Positions 7,650-15,355 of a stretch of 32,351 nt of DNA are shown piece after piece; position 1 is the first letter of the stretch, and each line of letters begins with the position of its first letter. Below the pieces are notes generated by a model. It did not search any database and was not told the DNA's origin. It saw nothing but the letters and a program-made list of their open reading frames with translations. Position numbers and translations under genes: made by a program. This DNA is from a virus: positions 1 to 32,351 of IMG/VR virus record IMGVR_UViG_3300030329_006456, one strand, 5' to 3'.

Positions 7650-8501
7650 TTATCTTATTTTTTGTATATCAAAATCTAGTAAAGCACTATAAACGTTGGG
7701 ATTTACGTTATTTACCCCCGCAAAAGATGCCCCACCTACTTTACTTACACTAATATTCTCAATAAAGCACGCATCATTTGTACTTTTTACATCTACGATC
7801 CCTGTATAATTATAATCACTATAATTGTTAAAATCCCCTAAATTATTAAAAGGCATCTCACTTTCCGAAAGAAGTCTTATATATTTCTCTTTTTCGTCTC
7901 TAAATATAGAACACACTGCATCTAAGTGAAATTGATTATCCGCCACAATAATGGACCTTATGTTCATATTGGTCGCCTGAGTGCCCCCAAATTCAAATGG
8001 GCTATTTTGACCCCCCATATTTTTGATGAAAATAGCAGGATAAGTTAAGGAGTCAGGAGGTAATCCCGTGGCAGTTAGTCCAATTTTGTTTTTCAAGGTA
8101 AACTGTGTTTCAAATAAAAGTTTCTCTTCTGTCTGATTTGTTAGGAAAATGTTGAAGTCTTTTACGGCATAATCTCCACTCATTGTAACACTCGTGGTAT
8201 CTACGTTAGAAACAAAATAAGCCTGACCTTGGTTATAATTAATACCCGTAAAATTAGATTCCGTACGGTTTTTGAATGACCCATCAAGATAAACCCCGCT
8301 AATTACAGTTGCGCCACTAATTGAAGAATCAGCTACAAACTGCCTAAATGGAGACCCATACGTATAATATCCTTGATACAAATTATTGACAGGATAAAAC
8401 TTAGAGCCGTAGTTTGTAAATGCCCTTCCCTTCCGCAGGAGGGTATGGTCAAACCACAAAAAGAAACTCGACATTACTTGATTGTCAAATTGTGCTATCA
8501 T
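7650..8501 (-). CDS. Putative neck or tail-terminator protein (283 aa)
   Basis: A beta-rich, Asn/Tyr/Ser-rich protein without a membrane segment. It begins MIAQFDNQVMSSFFLWFDHTL and ends SALLDFDIQKIR. Its ATG overlaps the TGA of the preceding gene (ATGA), so translation is probably coupled. It sits between the neck candidate at 8498-9151 and the tail tube gene, the place usually taken by a tail terminator or tail completion protein. I see no diagnostic motif, and at 283 residues it is larger than typical siphophage terminators. It could also be a second structural protein of the head-tail joint. Confidence 0.7.
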   Translation of the reverse strand: MIAQFDNQVMSSFFLWFDHTLLRKGRAFTNYGSKFYPVNNLYQGYYTYGSPFRQFVADSSISGATVISGVYLDGSFKNRTESNFTGINYNQGQAYFVSNVDTTSVTMSGDYAVKDFNIFLTNQTEEKLLFETQFTLKNKIGLTATGLPPDSLTYPAIFIKNMGGQNSPFEFGGTQATNMNIRSIIVADNQFHLDAVCSIFRDEKEKYIRLLSESEMPFNNLGDFNNYSDYNYTGIVDVKSTNDACFIENISVSKVGGASFAGVNNVNPNVYSALLDFDIQKIR

Positions 8502-9151
8502 ACAACAACCTTAGGTTGCCTCCCCTCTAATCGCTGAATAAAATTATTAGCAATAGCTGAGAAATATTTCGACGCTTTATAGGTAGCACCGGAAAAATAT
8601 TTATTAGTAATTTGGATACCTTGACCAGAGCGACTATTTACTCTGAACTTGGTAGCCATAAAGTAACTTAGTCCCGAAATTCCTCTTTCGATACCCCTTA
8701 TCCAACTTCTGCCCCCCTCCCACGGCATTGGGGTAAGGGGCGTGATTTCTGAAAGAACTGGCACTTCTACCTGAAAAATATATCTTCCTCCTGTTATACG
8801 TTTTGTGAATTTTCCTTTTTTAAAAACATAACCCATATCTTTGAGATATTCTCGTACAATTTCTGTGGGTTTAGCCCCCTCATCAAAACCAATAAATCCG
8901 AATAAGGAAGCTGCTCCGTAGGGTATCCCGGTCAAAGTTCTACTAATGTTCTTGGTGTTTGCTGCTCCTGCATCTAATTCTTGTGTTATTGCACTTTGAT
9001 TAAATTCTTTTATCATGGTTTTTTTAGCAACATTAGCTCGTTTTTCTGCTTCATCGTATGCTAAGGTTTCAACTTTTTTGGACGAAAGACCCCTATAGAG
9101 CTCGCTATTTAAAACTCTTTTGTTCAGCTTAAATTTTGATATATGAATCAT
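8498..9151 (-). CDS. Putative tail completion/neck protein (217 aa)
   Basis: A basic 217-residue protein with an N-terminal helical region (about 10-60, Lys/Arg/Ala-rich) and a beta-rich centre around GRYIFQVEVPVLSEITPLTP. The C-terminal half carries aromatic and basic residues (RSWIRGIERGISG, RLEGRQPKVVV). It overlaps its neighbours at both ends (TAATG at 9151, ATGA at 8498), so it belongs to a coupled neck operon. Size, charge and position resemble HK97 gp10-type tail completion proteins. This is a positional inference, not a motif match. Confidence 0.65.
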   Translation of the reverse strand: MIHISKFKLNKRVLNSELYRGLSSKKVETLAYDEAEKRANVAKKTMIKEFNQSAITQELDAGAANTKNISRTLTGIPYGAASLFGFIGFDEGAKPTEIVREYLKDMGYVFKKGKFTKRITGGRYIFQVEVPVLSEITPLTPMPWEGGRSWIRGIERGISGLSYFMATKFRVNSRSGQGIQITNKYFSGATYKASKYFSAIANNFIQRLEGRQPKVVV

Positions 9152-9600
9152 TAGTCAGTCTTTTCCAAATAAAATATATAATACTTTAAGCCAAGATAAT
9201 CTTGTATTTTTTCGTCAGAAATTTTATTAAATGTATTTCCATCAATATGTATAGCTTGTGTTGTAGCTCCGTTTAGCATGAAATCGCGGGCATCTTGTTC
9301 TATCTTAATTTTAACCGATCCCTTTCCAATCATAATATTTCCAAGTTCATCACCCAATTCAGACTCTTGGTTGCCATAGTAATTTACTATTCCTGAATAC
9401 ACGCCTGACACAGCAACATAATCAAATTCTACTTGGTTAGAATTTTCTCCATAACCCGCATAGCTATTATTAGAAACAACATTCTTAACTACCCTAATGG
9501 GCTCCTTAAAGACGACTATTTCTCTTTTGAATGTATCAAAATGATCGCTCAAGGTTGCCTTTAAGGCCGTCCTATCAGTTGATGAAACTAAATCTGCCAT
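9151..9600 (-). CDS. Putative head-tail stopper/connector protein (149 aa)
   Basis: A small, mostly beta-stranded protein of 149 residues. It has a DHFDTFKREIVVFKEP segment near the N-terminus and ends LGLKYYIFYLEKTD. The N-terminal lead-in and the run of strands with short turns resemble head completion stopper proteins of long-tailed phages, which close the portal after packaging. It is third in the neck cluster and its stop overlaps the next ATG. No catalytic motif is seen. Confidence 0.6.
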   Translation of the reverse strand: MADLVSSTDRTALKATLSDHFDTFKREIVVFKEPIRVVKNVVSNNSYAGYGENSNQVEFDYVAVSGVYSGIVNYYGNQESELGDELGNIMIGKGSVKIKIEQDARDFMLNGATTQAIHIDGNTFNKISDEKIQDYLGLKYYIFYLEKTD

Positions 9601-9602
9601 TA

Positions 9603-10106
9603 TTAAATATTATTAAAGTAAGTCCGATTAAGATAATCATCTAAGCGAGAATTATTTTTTTCAGAAATTGTATCGTCACCCGCAACTTGAATCGGGGAAC
9701 TCGCTGTAATGTTATAAGCTGTTACTAGCTTGCGTAACTCTTCTTCTTCCGCTTTGCGTGCTGAAAGCCATGTTCTGCTTAGTTCGTTTTTGTTTATTTT
9801 TCTTACGCGGGCTCCATCTGAAGAAACTTCTACCGTAGCATCTGTTGAAGCCGCTCCTAGCGTAGCTCTAATTTTCACATCATAGTAATGAACAAAATAA
9901 AGCTTTTTAAAAATTACAGACTGTTGACTGGTTAGTTCTGCATTAAGTTCTAGGGTGGTATCAATAATTTCTCTATCTAAATTAAGTAAATTGTTCAATT
10001 GCCCTATATTAGTTCTCAACCAAAAAGCAATAGAAGCAATAGATAAATCAGTGGGACTCGCTAATTCACGGTGTATCTCGTCTGCAATTGAAACAATTTT
10101 TGCCAT
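9603..10106 (-). CDS. Putative head-tail adaptor protein (167 aa)
   Basis: A predominantly helical 167-residue protein. The N-terminal half has amphipathic helices (SIADEIHRELASPTDLSI, AFWLRTNIGQLNNLL) and the C-terminal part has NELSRTWLSARKAEEEELRKL. All-helical small proteins just after the capsid genes are typically the adaptor (HK97 gp6 or T4 gp13-like) that attaches to the portal. It starts with a good AAGGAAAAATT leader before the ATG and is two bases from the next gene. The assignment is by position and predicted fold. Confidence 0.6.
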   Translation of the reverse strand: MAKIVSIADEIHRELASPTDLSIASIAFWLRTNIGQLNNLLNLDREIIDTTLELNAELTSQQSVIFKKLYFVHYYDVKIRATLGAASTDATVEVSSDGARVRKINKNELSRTWLSARKAEEEELRKLVTAYNITASSPIQVAGDDTISEKNNSRLDDYLNRTYFNNI

Positions 10107-10115
10107 AATTTTTCC

Positions 10116-10451
10116 TTATCTTATACTAGGATTAATGTTCAAGAAGCCCCTAAATACTCTTACACGACTTTCTCCACTGTGAAGTTGAATATTATATACA
10201 CCCTGCGTCGAGGCTAATCCTGTAGTACTTTCTCCGTTAATAGTTACATCTATGTAGCCACTAGCAATACCCGTGGCCACAGCTGTAGGGGAAAGGTCAA
10301 GAAGCACCCCCGAAGCTCCATAGGTGGATCGTGCGCGGCCACTAATAGAATAAGGTGCTAGACTAATAGGTAGTCCATCAGACCCCGTAGCAGCGAAACG
10401 GTGATAAAAATCATCCCCAGCTGTTAAATTTATATCATAAGAAGTAGCCAT
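10116..10451 (-). CDS. Small Ig-like/beta-sandwich virion protein (111 aa)
   Basis: A compact 111-residue all-beta protein beginning MATSYDINLTAGDDFYHRF and ending VFRGFLNINPSIR. The layout (polar strand, 'Y.I.GRAR' strand, short Ser/Gly/Thr turns, 'GVYNIQLHSG' strand, final 'RVFRGF..I.P') resembles a small protein I have seen in the head/neck region of marine phages, probably a beta-sandwich on the capsid or at the neck. Exact function unknown. The start lacks a clear ribosome site but has the GTGTAA motif 13 nt upstream. It opens the neck operon. Confidence 0.65.
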   Translation of the reverse strand: MATSYDINLTAGDDFYHRFAATGSDGLPISLAPYSISGRARSTYGASGVLLDLSPTAVATGIASGYIDVTINGESTTGLASTQGVYNIQLHSGESRVRVFRGFLNINPSIR

Positions 10452-10464
10452 AATACATTAAATA

Positions 10465-10470
10465 TTACAC
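10465..10470 (-). promoter_or_regulatory. GTGTAA leader motif upstream of the neck operon
   Basis: Minus-strand TAGTGTAAT, 13 nt upstream of the ATG at 10451, in the 40-bp gap after the 119-aa gene. The downstream gene has no evident Shine-Dalgarno sequence. Confidence 0.4.
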
Positions 10471-10491
10471 TACTAATTATGATTGTAGAAT

Positions 10492-10851
10492 TTATCTTCC
10501 CTCAGATAAAATATCTTTAGCTTCTTGAGATAAAGTCCGTGGATTAGATTTCACTTGAGGCACACGATAGTTAGCAACATATTTATTAAATTCTCCCTCC
10601 AACCTCTTGATGAGAATCTCCCGATTATCTACAGGAATTATACCCACCTCTGAAGCGTGGCGTTGCAAGTCTGTTTTATTCATGCCCTTTAAAGAACCGC
10701 GATATTCAGTAATCTCCATGGTTTTATATTTGCTCAAGCCCGTATCCCCCCAAATTTGATCTAGGGTAGTAGACTTGGGAGAAGCTTCATCTTTCCCATG
10801 GGTTTGCTTCAGTTCCTTAACCTTTTTAGTAGTTTTTCTAGAATTTGCCAT
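10492..10851 (-). CDS. Small basic protein with SAP-like motif (119 aa)
   Basis: A 119-residue charged protein. The N-terminal 30 residues are Lys/Thr/Ser-rich and probably disordered. Residues ~56-87 (GMNKTDLQRHASEVG followed by REILIKRLEGEF) resemble a SAP or LEM-like helix-turn-helix, a fold that binds DNA or protein. It lies just after the capsid gene's terminator and before the neck genes, so a virion or head-closing role is plausible. The start is fixed by AAGGTAAAAGG a single base from the ATG, unusually close. Confidence 0.65.
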   Translation of the reverse strand: MANSRKTTKKVKELKQTHGKDEASPKSTTLDQIWGDTGLSKYKTMEITEYRGSLKGMNKTDLQRHASEVGIIPVDNREILIKRLEGEFNKYVANYRVPQVKSNPRTLSQEAKDILSEGR

Positions 10852-10852
10852 A

Positions 10853-10863
10853 CCTTTTACCTT
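10853..10863 (-). promoter_or_regulatory. Ribosome binding site AAGGTAAAAGG of the SAP-like gene
   Basis: Minus-strand AAGGTAAAAGGT directly before the ATG at 10851; the same 11-mer occurs at 6061 and 6299. Confidence 0.5.
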
Positions 10864-10871
10864 AATTCAGC

Positions 10872-10877
10872 TTACAC
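10872..10877 (-). promoter_or_regulatory. GTGTAA leader motif upstream of the SAP-like gene
   Basis: Minus-strand TTGTGTAAGC, 20 nt upstream of the ATG at 10851 and about 30 nt past the capsid gene terminator, where a new transcript would have to begin. Confidence 0.4.
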
Positions 10878-10906
10878 AATTTTTGACCCTTTGGGAAGTT
10901 ATATAA

Positions 10907-10935
10907 CAAAAAAACCCAGTCTTTCGACTGGGTTT
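10907..10935 (-). terminator. Rho-independent terminator after the major capsid gene
   Basis: Minus-strand AAACCCAGTC, loop GAAA, GACTGGGTTT, then a run of T. The 10-bp stem with a GAAA tetraloop is strong. It lies 27 bases beyond the capsid stop codon (10962), as expected for the most abundant late transcript. Confidence 0.92.
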
Positions 10936-10961
10936 GATTGAGCTATGATTACAATTATATG

Positions 10962-12071
10962 TTACACCGCGATGCCCACAACGGCACGGGAGTCGATACA
11001 TACGCGACCCTCTTCCAAGTAACCATAGAAGCCTGTCTTTTCTTGACGGGCAACGAATTGGTCATCGGGAAGGGCGGTAAACGTCGCACCACCGTCGTCC
11101 TGACGGGCAACCGGGCGGATAAACGCTTCGCGTGACAGATCAACACCGACCAAAATTTGGTCATCACCGGTAACCCATGTGCCACCACCGCCACCGGGAA
11201 TGGTTACGGAAGAACCAGCAACCATTTCACCAAAGAGGGTGTTGTACTTCTTGCCATCGCCAAACTCGATCAACTCGTGCAACACGACACCAAAAAGCTC
11301 ACTCATTCCAGCATTCCTGAAGATATCTTCACGAATCGGATAAGGTAGCGAAACAGGACCAGTAGAAGTACTACCGATGCTATTCACGGGGTTATAAGCG
11401 AATCCACGTACCATTCCCATGATCTCGGGGCTAACAAAAAGATCGGTAAGACCCTTATTGTCCCAATTCGCGGGGGTTCCGTTAGCGAAAGAAGTGTTGA
11501 TTCTCTTAATGCGAGTCATTAAATTACTCAAGTCATTAACAGAGAACACATCCACCGTATCGGAAGCGATAACGTGGGCTAAACTGTTAGTGGTAGCCTC
11601 AGCAAGAGCCTTCAAAATAACAGCCCACGCATTACGTTCCTGCTTTACAAGAACTTCTTGGGCCATTCTCTCTACCGCCTTGCTTACTACGTCTAAACGT
11701 CCACGACGAGCGTAACGTTTGAGGAAACTCACCGCGCTGTCCAAGCGATAAGTGGCGATCTTTAACTCAGAAAGACCACTTACGTGACTGGTCGGCAAAC
11801 CCCCTGCAACACTTTGGGACCACACGCTGACGTAATCTACGCCTTGGTCGTACCAAAGGTCCAGTGGGATGCTTGGGCTGTCATCCTCATCATAAACGCT
11901 ATCGTTGAAGATCAAGCCAGCGGTGCCAGCTTGAGCTAATACTTTTTGTGCGACAGGTGCGATGAACGCCGCAAAAGCCTCTGCAGCCTGAGCTTGCTCA
12001 GTGGGGTTCTTGGAACCCAAGGCTTTTACAAGTTCTACCTGTTCTGGGGTATTCTTTAACTTTAATTTCAT
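10962..12071 (-). CDS. Major capsid protein, HK97-fold type (369 aa)
   Basis: A 369-residue protein beginning MKLKLKNTPEQVELVKALG. The N-terminal ~50 residues are helical; the remainder has the mixed pattern of an HK97-fold subunit: YDQGVDYVSVWSQSVAGG strand region, a spine-like helix (ARRGRLDVVSKAVERMAQE) and a late hydrophobic strand region ending RVCIDSRAVVGIAV. It has no long N-terminal delta domain, consistent with a separate scaffold fused to the protease upstream. It follows the protease/scaffold and decoration-like genes, has a strong TAGGAG ribosome site and is followed by a strong terminator. Codons here are visibly more G+C-rich than in the tail and packaging genes, in keeping with high expression. 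The family is inferred from order and pattern. Confidence 0.88.
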   Translation of the reverse strand: MKLKLKNTPEQVELVKALGSKNPTEQAQAAEAFAAFIAPVAQKVLAQAGTAGLIFNDSVYDEDDSPSIPLDLWYDQGVDYVSVWSQSVAGGLPTSHVSGLSELKIATYRLDSAVSFLKRYARRGRLDVVSKAVERMAQEVLVKQERNAWAVILKALAEATTNSLAHVIASDTVDVFSVNDLSNLMTRIKRINTSFANGTPANWDNKGLTDLFVSPEIMGMVRGFAYNPVNSIGSTSTGPVSLPYPIREDIFRNAGMSELFGVVLHELIEFGDGKKYNTLFGEMVAGSSVTIPGGGGGTWVTGDDQILVGVDLSREAFIRPVARQDDGGATFTALPDDQFVARQEKTGFYGYLEEGRVCIDSRAVVGIAV

Positions 12072-12097
12072 ATTAAACTCCTAATTTCTTAAAGGGT

Positions 12098-12655
12098 TTA
12101 CAGTTCGAGCTTGAGTAAGATGTGATTCCTCGCATCTGCCAATCCAAGCGTTTTACCAACAGCGGTTCCTAGCGTGGAAGCCGAAGTGAGCTCACCATCG
12201 GGGGACGTATACACGGCCTCACCGAGAGTTGGGGAATCACTAGCAAGCGTAGCGCCACTGTAAAGTACTACTCCGCGTGTAAGAACGGGGGCGGCTTGTC
12301 CGCTGATAACCCAATCATTTTCCGCAGCTTTGCGGGGATGATAGAGCAGCTTCTCGCCATTCTCGTCGGTTTCACGCACATCATAAAGCAGCATTCCCAA
12401 GGGGATATCTTTGGTGCCTGCTGATCCAGAACCGCATACGCCGATCTGGGCAGTGGTACGATACCGCTGGGATACTGTATTGTTGTAACTATTGCCAGCC
12501 GCAGAGAACATTTCTACGGGCTCGTCCTGACTACGCCAACCACTCGAAAGCATTTTTACCATTGTGCCCTTATAGGCAGGAACGGTACCACTCCACGAGA
12601 AAAGGTTAACGACATCATGAGGACTATAATCTTGTAATGGTCTTAATGTTGGCAT
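12098..12655 (-). CDS. Probable capsid decoration/stabilisation protein (185 aa)
   Basis: A 185-residue beta-rich protein that begins MPTLRPLQDYSPHDVVNLF and ends DARNHILLKLEL. It is Gly/Ser/Thr-rich, without signal or membrane segment. The run of short strands (VPAYKGTMVKML, TAQIGVCGSGSAG, DIPLGMLLYDV, ILLKLEL) resembles small beta-barrel proteins encoded directly before the major capsid gene in many large phages. Those decorate or stabilise the shell. It has an AGGAG ribosome site, like the capsid gene 26 bases downstream, and the same G+C-richer codon use. High expression is therefore likely. Confidence 0.72.
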   Translation of the reverse strand: MPTLRPLQDYSPHDVVNLFSWSGTVPAYKGTMVKMLSSGWRSQDEPVEMFSAAGNSYNNTVSQRYRTTAQIGVCGSGSAGTKDIPLGMLLYDVRETDENGEKLLYHPRKAAENDWVISGQAAPVLTRGVVLYSGATLASDSPTLGEAVYTSPDGELTSASTLGTAVGKTLGLADARNHILLKLEL

Positions 12656-12674
12656 AATTTCTCCTAATTATATA

Positions 12675-14168
12675 TTATTTATTAATTTCAAATTGGTCCA
12701 AAGAAAAGGCAGCTTTGTACCGATCAAAAATGGTGGGTTGAGAAGCCTCAATAGAATTGGGAACTTCATCTTCCTCAAGATCAGCATTTTCAATTGCCTC
12801 TTCAACTACTTCCTTCGGAGAGGCTTGAGCGAGCTTTTCGGCTTCTTCAGCCTCTTCTTGCGCCTTGGCCTCTTCCTCGGCCTTTTGCTTCTCAAAAGCC
12901 TCGACCACCTCACGCTTTTTATTTTTCATAAAAACGTTAAGTTTGTCGTGGTACTCCGAAAAGTTGTCTTCGGTCATGTCCTTAATGTCTGATGCAATAA
13001 GCTCGCGCTCTTCATCTTCGAGCACAAATTCTTCATCCAACACAGACATGCGATTAGTAAACCGCTCTTCAGCTTCCTTGGCGGCTTTTTCAGCTTCCAG
13101 CTTGTGAAGGGAGGTCTGTACTCTATCAAGCTGCTCTTTGACTTCTGTATGTTCTGCTACCAAGGCTTCATGCTTTTCAGTTGCCTCGGTAAGAGCAGTG
13201 TTAAGCTTTGACTTTTCAATGCTATATTGTTCAGAGGCCTGTTTAAGCTGGTCTTGAATGAAATCAGAAACGGCAGAAGCTTCAAGAAGCTTGACGCTTT
13301 CGCTATTGATATCTTCAATTTTTGTAATTTTCATAACAACACTCGTATTTTCTATTACATTATTATTTTGGGTTTGTGAAATGTTTTTTTCGCTAGAATT
13401 AACAATTTCTGTTTGGTTTTCCTGAGCCTTGGGCTTGGTATGAATACCAACCACCTCAGCTGCAGGCGTTTCTGTTAAGCCTATCCCCAAGGGAACGACC
13501 TCGTCTATAACTTGGCGGTAAACATTTCTGCCATCCTCAAGAACACCTGAGCCGCCAAAACTCTTCAAATTAGGCCCTAATTCTTCAATTGACTTTTCTT
13601 CATCAATGATAGTTGCATCTTCAAGGTTTTTACTGTCTCCTTCAATCAGGGCTAACTTGTAATCTGAAAAACCGAGCTCCCAACTAGCAGAAATACTATG
13701 GTAGTATTCACTTGCGGGGTCGGTAGAACTTTCAATTAAATCTGCGATTTTACTATTTACCACCTTCCAAATAACCCCTCCAAGCGTGATATTAAAAGGC
13801 CCCTTTATATCCTTCACCTGACTTTCGGTCAGTGGGCGATCTGTTCCAAACTCACTGAAGCCAGCAGTTAAAATGGTTCCCATCACCTTTTCCCTGTTGT
13901 GCTCAATGTTAATAGGTTTATTAATAAAATTTTTATGAATCGCTAACGCCGTCGCCGCATCAATTACGTCGCCATTTTTATTAACACGATTTGCAACAAA
14001 AGCATTAAACGCTATAGGCAATAAATCAATATTAGATTCTGTATCAATATCAGGGACAAAATCTCCAACATCCATTAAACTTGCCATCGCCAAGTACTTA
14101 TCTTTTTCTTCTGATACGATGGGTTTAATAACAGAACTAAAGCTAGTTTTATATTTAAATTCTTTCAT
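12675..14168 (-). CDS. Prohead protease fused to a coiled-coil scaffold (497 aa)
   Basis: Two parts are visible. Residues ~45-245 look like a capsid maturation serine protease: NKPINIEHNREKVMGTI supplies a candidate catalytic His90, and YYHSISASWELGFSDY a candidate Ser (158-162), followed by strands and PLGIGLTETPAAEVVGIH. Residues ~245-278 are an Asn/Gln/Ser-rich linker. From residue ~280 to 470 there is a long, highly charged Glu/Lys/Ala-rich coiled coil typical of scaffolds, then a short tail ending ALFSLDQFEINK-like (AAFSLDQFEINK). Such fusions are known in several phage groups; the protease cleaves the scaffold during maturation. An in-frame ATG at 13334 begins exactly at the scaffold part. 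It is placed right before the decoration and capsid genes. Confidence 0.82.
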   Translation of the reverse strand: MKEFKYKTSFSSVIKPIVSEEKDKYLAMASLMDVGDFVPDIDTESNIDLLPIAFNAFVANRVNKNGDVIDAATALAIHKNFINKPINIEHNREKVMGTILTAGFSEFGTDRPLTESQVKDIKGPFNITLGGVIWKVVNSKIADLIESSTDPASEYYHSISASWELGFSDYKLALIEGDSKNLEDATIIDEEKSIEELGPNLKSFGGSGVLEDGRNVYRQVIDEVVPLGIGLTETPAAEVVGIHTKPKAQENQTEIVNSSEKNISQTQNNNVIENTSVVMKITKIEDINSESVKLLEASAVSDFIQDQLKQASEQYSIEKSKLNTALTEATEKHEALVAEHTEVKEQLDRVQTSLHKLEAEKAAKEAEERFTNRMSVLDEEFVLEDEERELIASDIKDMTEDNFSEYHDKLNVFMKNKKREVVEAFEKQKAEEEAKAQEEAEEAEKLAQASPKEVVEEAIENADLEEDEVPNSIEASQPTIFDRYKAAFSLDQFEINK

Positions 14169-14172
14169 AAGG

Positions 14173-14757
14173 TTATTCCCACAAAAATCCTACTGGCTTA
14201 TAATCATCTAAATAGAGCTCATGGACATCTTGAAAGTCATAATCAAGCTTGTTATTATGGATATCTTCAGTAGCCAACGCAAAATCTTGTTTTGAAGGGG
14301 TGAGGTTGTCCGTTACATCAAAAATGGTTTTATCTTCTTGTTCTTCCTCTTCTAGTTGAAGTTCTGTCATGTGAGAAAATGAAGCTTGGGATAAATGTGT
14401 TAAATCATTTTTATAAGCATCTTTTTCATTCTTAAGCCGTAAAAACATGTTCACTCGTGCTAGCGCAACTTCTCCGCGTGTGTTATCTGGATAGCTTGAA
14501 GCTGAAAAGGCTGTGGCTCCAGACGTATAAACTTTTTTGAGTTCTGAAAGAGTTACTTTTTTATTGGGGTTTGCTTTGTTGTGTTTCCTCATTTTTTCCC
14601 GAAGCATACCGACGATTTTTGCAGAAAAAGCAATAGCCACATTTTCATCTGCTTGAGGAGCCTGTGGTGCCTCTTTTTTCGAAGAGGAAGAGTCAGGCTT
14701 TTTTTGAAAGCCTGAGACTTCGAAAATTTCAAATTCTAGTTTATTTACTTTATCCAC
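14173..14757 (-). CDS. Putative head-assembly associated protein, GTG start (194 aa)
   Basis: A 194-residue protein with an N-terminal Ser/Lys/Pro/Gln linker (about 15-40), a basic helical core KVTLSELKKVYTSGATAFS followed by RGEVALARVNMFLRL, and an acidic C-terminal half (LEEEEQEDKTIFD). The core resembles a short conserved block I associate with structural or portal-adjacent proteins of marine phages ('LKKVYRRGAGA...ARVN.FL'), recalled and unverified. The start is GTG, with AAAAGG about eight bases upstream. It ends four bases before the protease/scaffold gene and opens the head module; a role in capsid assembly or portal attachment is a guess from position. Confidence 0.65.
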   Translation of the reverse strand: MDKVNKLEFEIFEVSGFQKKPDSSSSKKEAPQAPQADENVAIAFSAKIVGMLREKMRKHNKANPNKKVTLSELKKVYTSGATAFSASSYPDNTRGEVALARVNMFLRLKNEKDAYKNDLTHLSQASFSHMTELQLEEEEQEDKTIFDVTDNLTPSKQDFALATEDIHNNKLDYDFQDVHELYLDDYKPVGFLWE

Positions 14758-14836
14758 AAAGACACCTTTTCAGTAGTAAATACACAAGAAATACGCAGTT
14801 TGGGAAGAAGATAGATAAAAAAAAGATTTACATTTT
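14758..14836 (-). promoter_or_regulatory. 79-bp gap ahead of the head module
   Basis: AT-rich gap between the lysis-associated lipoprotein gene and the head module. It holds minus-strand GTGTATTTACTACTG, a one-base variant of the GTGTAA leader motif, about 20 nt upstream of the GTG start at 14757, and the ribosome site AAAAGG. No clear hairpin terminator is visible. Confidence 0.3.
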
Positions 14837-15355
14837 TTAAGTAGTCTTGGGAGGAGGTTTTATTAAATAAATATCAGTGATCACCGTGGAACCCCTTCCA
14901 TAAAAAGTAAAAATATTTAAATCCACAGGATAACACATCCAATGGTACGAAATAGAATATTTCTTCTTTACAAGAATAAGTGCAACATCATTCTTTTTTA
15001 AATCTTTGAAATCTTTAATTTTATTTATAGTGAAATTTCTAGATTCAAAATACTCTATTATTTCCCCCGGAAAAGTAATACTTCTAGCGTGATGACTGAA
15101 TACTGATAAAAAAGACCTTAAAAAATTTCCCTTATCTTGGAGCTCTTTACTTATTAAAACTCTATCTACTGAACCTCCATAAAGTTCATGAGCTTTTTCC
15201 ATAGCTGTTGGGCCACAGCTATGAATGTGAAGGGGGTCCAAACCCGCACGCCTCTCCCGCCTGTCGTGCGCGTCCTCGGTAAGATTGTACAATGTCCCAC
15301 ATCCAACCGTAAACATAAAAATGTTTAAAAGAAAAATGTAGGTTATATTTTTCAT
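14837..15355 (-). CDS. Lipoprotein with papain/C39-like Cys-His signature (172 aa)
   Basis: Residues 1-19 form a signal peptide with a lipobox ending at Cys19 (FMFTVGC), so the protein should be anchored to a membrane on the periplasmic side. After it comes HIHSCGPTAMEKAHELYG; CGPTA with Cys47 is the hallmark of C39-like and related papain-fold peptidases. A likely partner His138 lies in SISYHWMCYPVD, followed by Asp145. The fold is therefore probably a cysteine peptidase or amidase. Its ATG overlaps the TGA of the upstream membrane-protein gene (ATGA). As last gene of the envelope cassette it might help break the envelope, cleave a bacteriocin or host protein, or act in superinfection exclusion. 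The family assignment rests on a short motif and spacing. Confidence 0.72.
   Translation of the reverse strand: MKNITYIFLLNIFMFTVGCGTLYNLTEDAHDRRERRAGLDPLHIHSCGPTAMEKAHELYGGSVDRVLISKELQDKGNFLRSFLSVFSHHARSITFPGEIIEYFESRNFTINKIKDFKDLKKNDVALILVKKKYSISYHWMCYPVDLNIFTFYGRGSTVITDIYLIKPPPKTT

Noticed and set aside
10955-11194. Minus-strand 79-residue frame overlapping the capsid gene in another frame
   Set aside because: It overlaps the end of the capsid frame completely, has no leader and no recognisable pattern.
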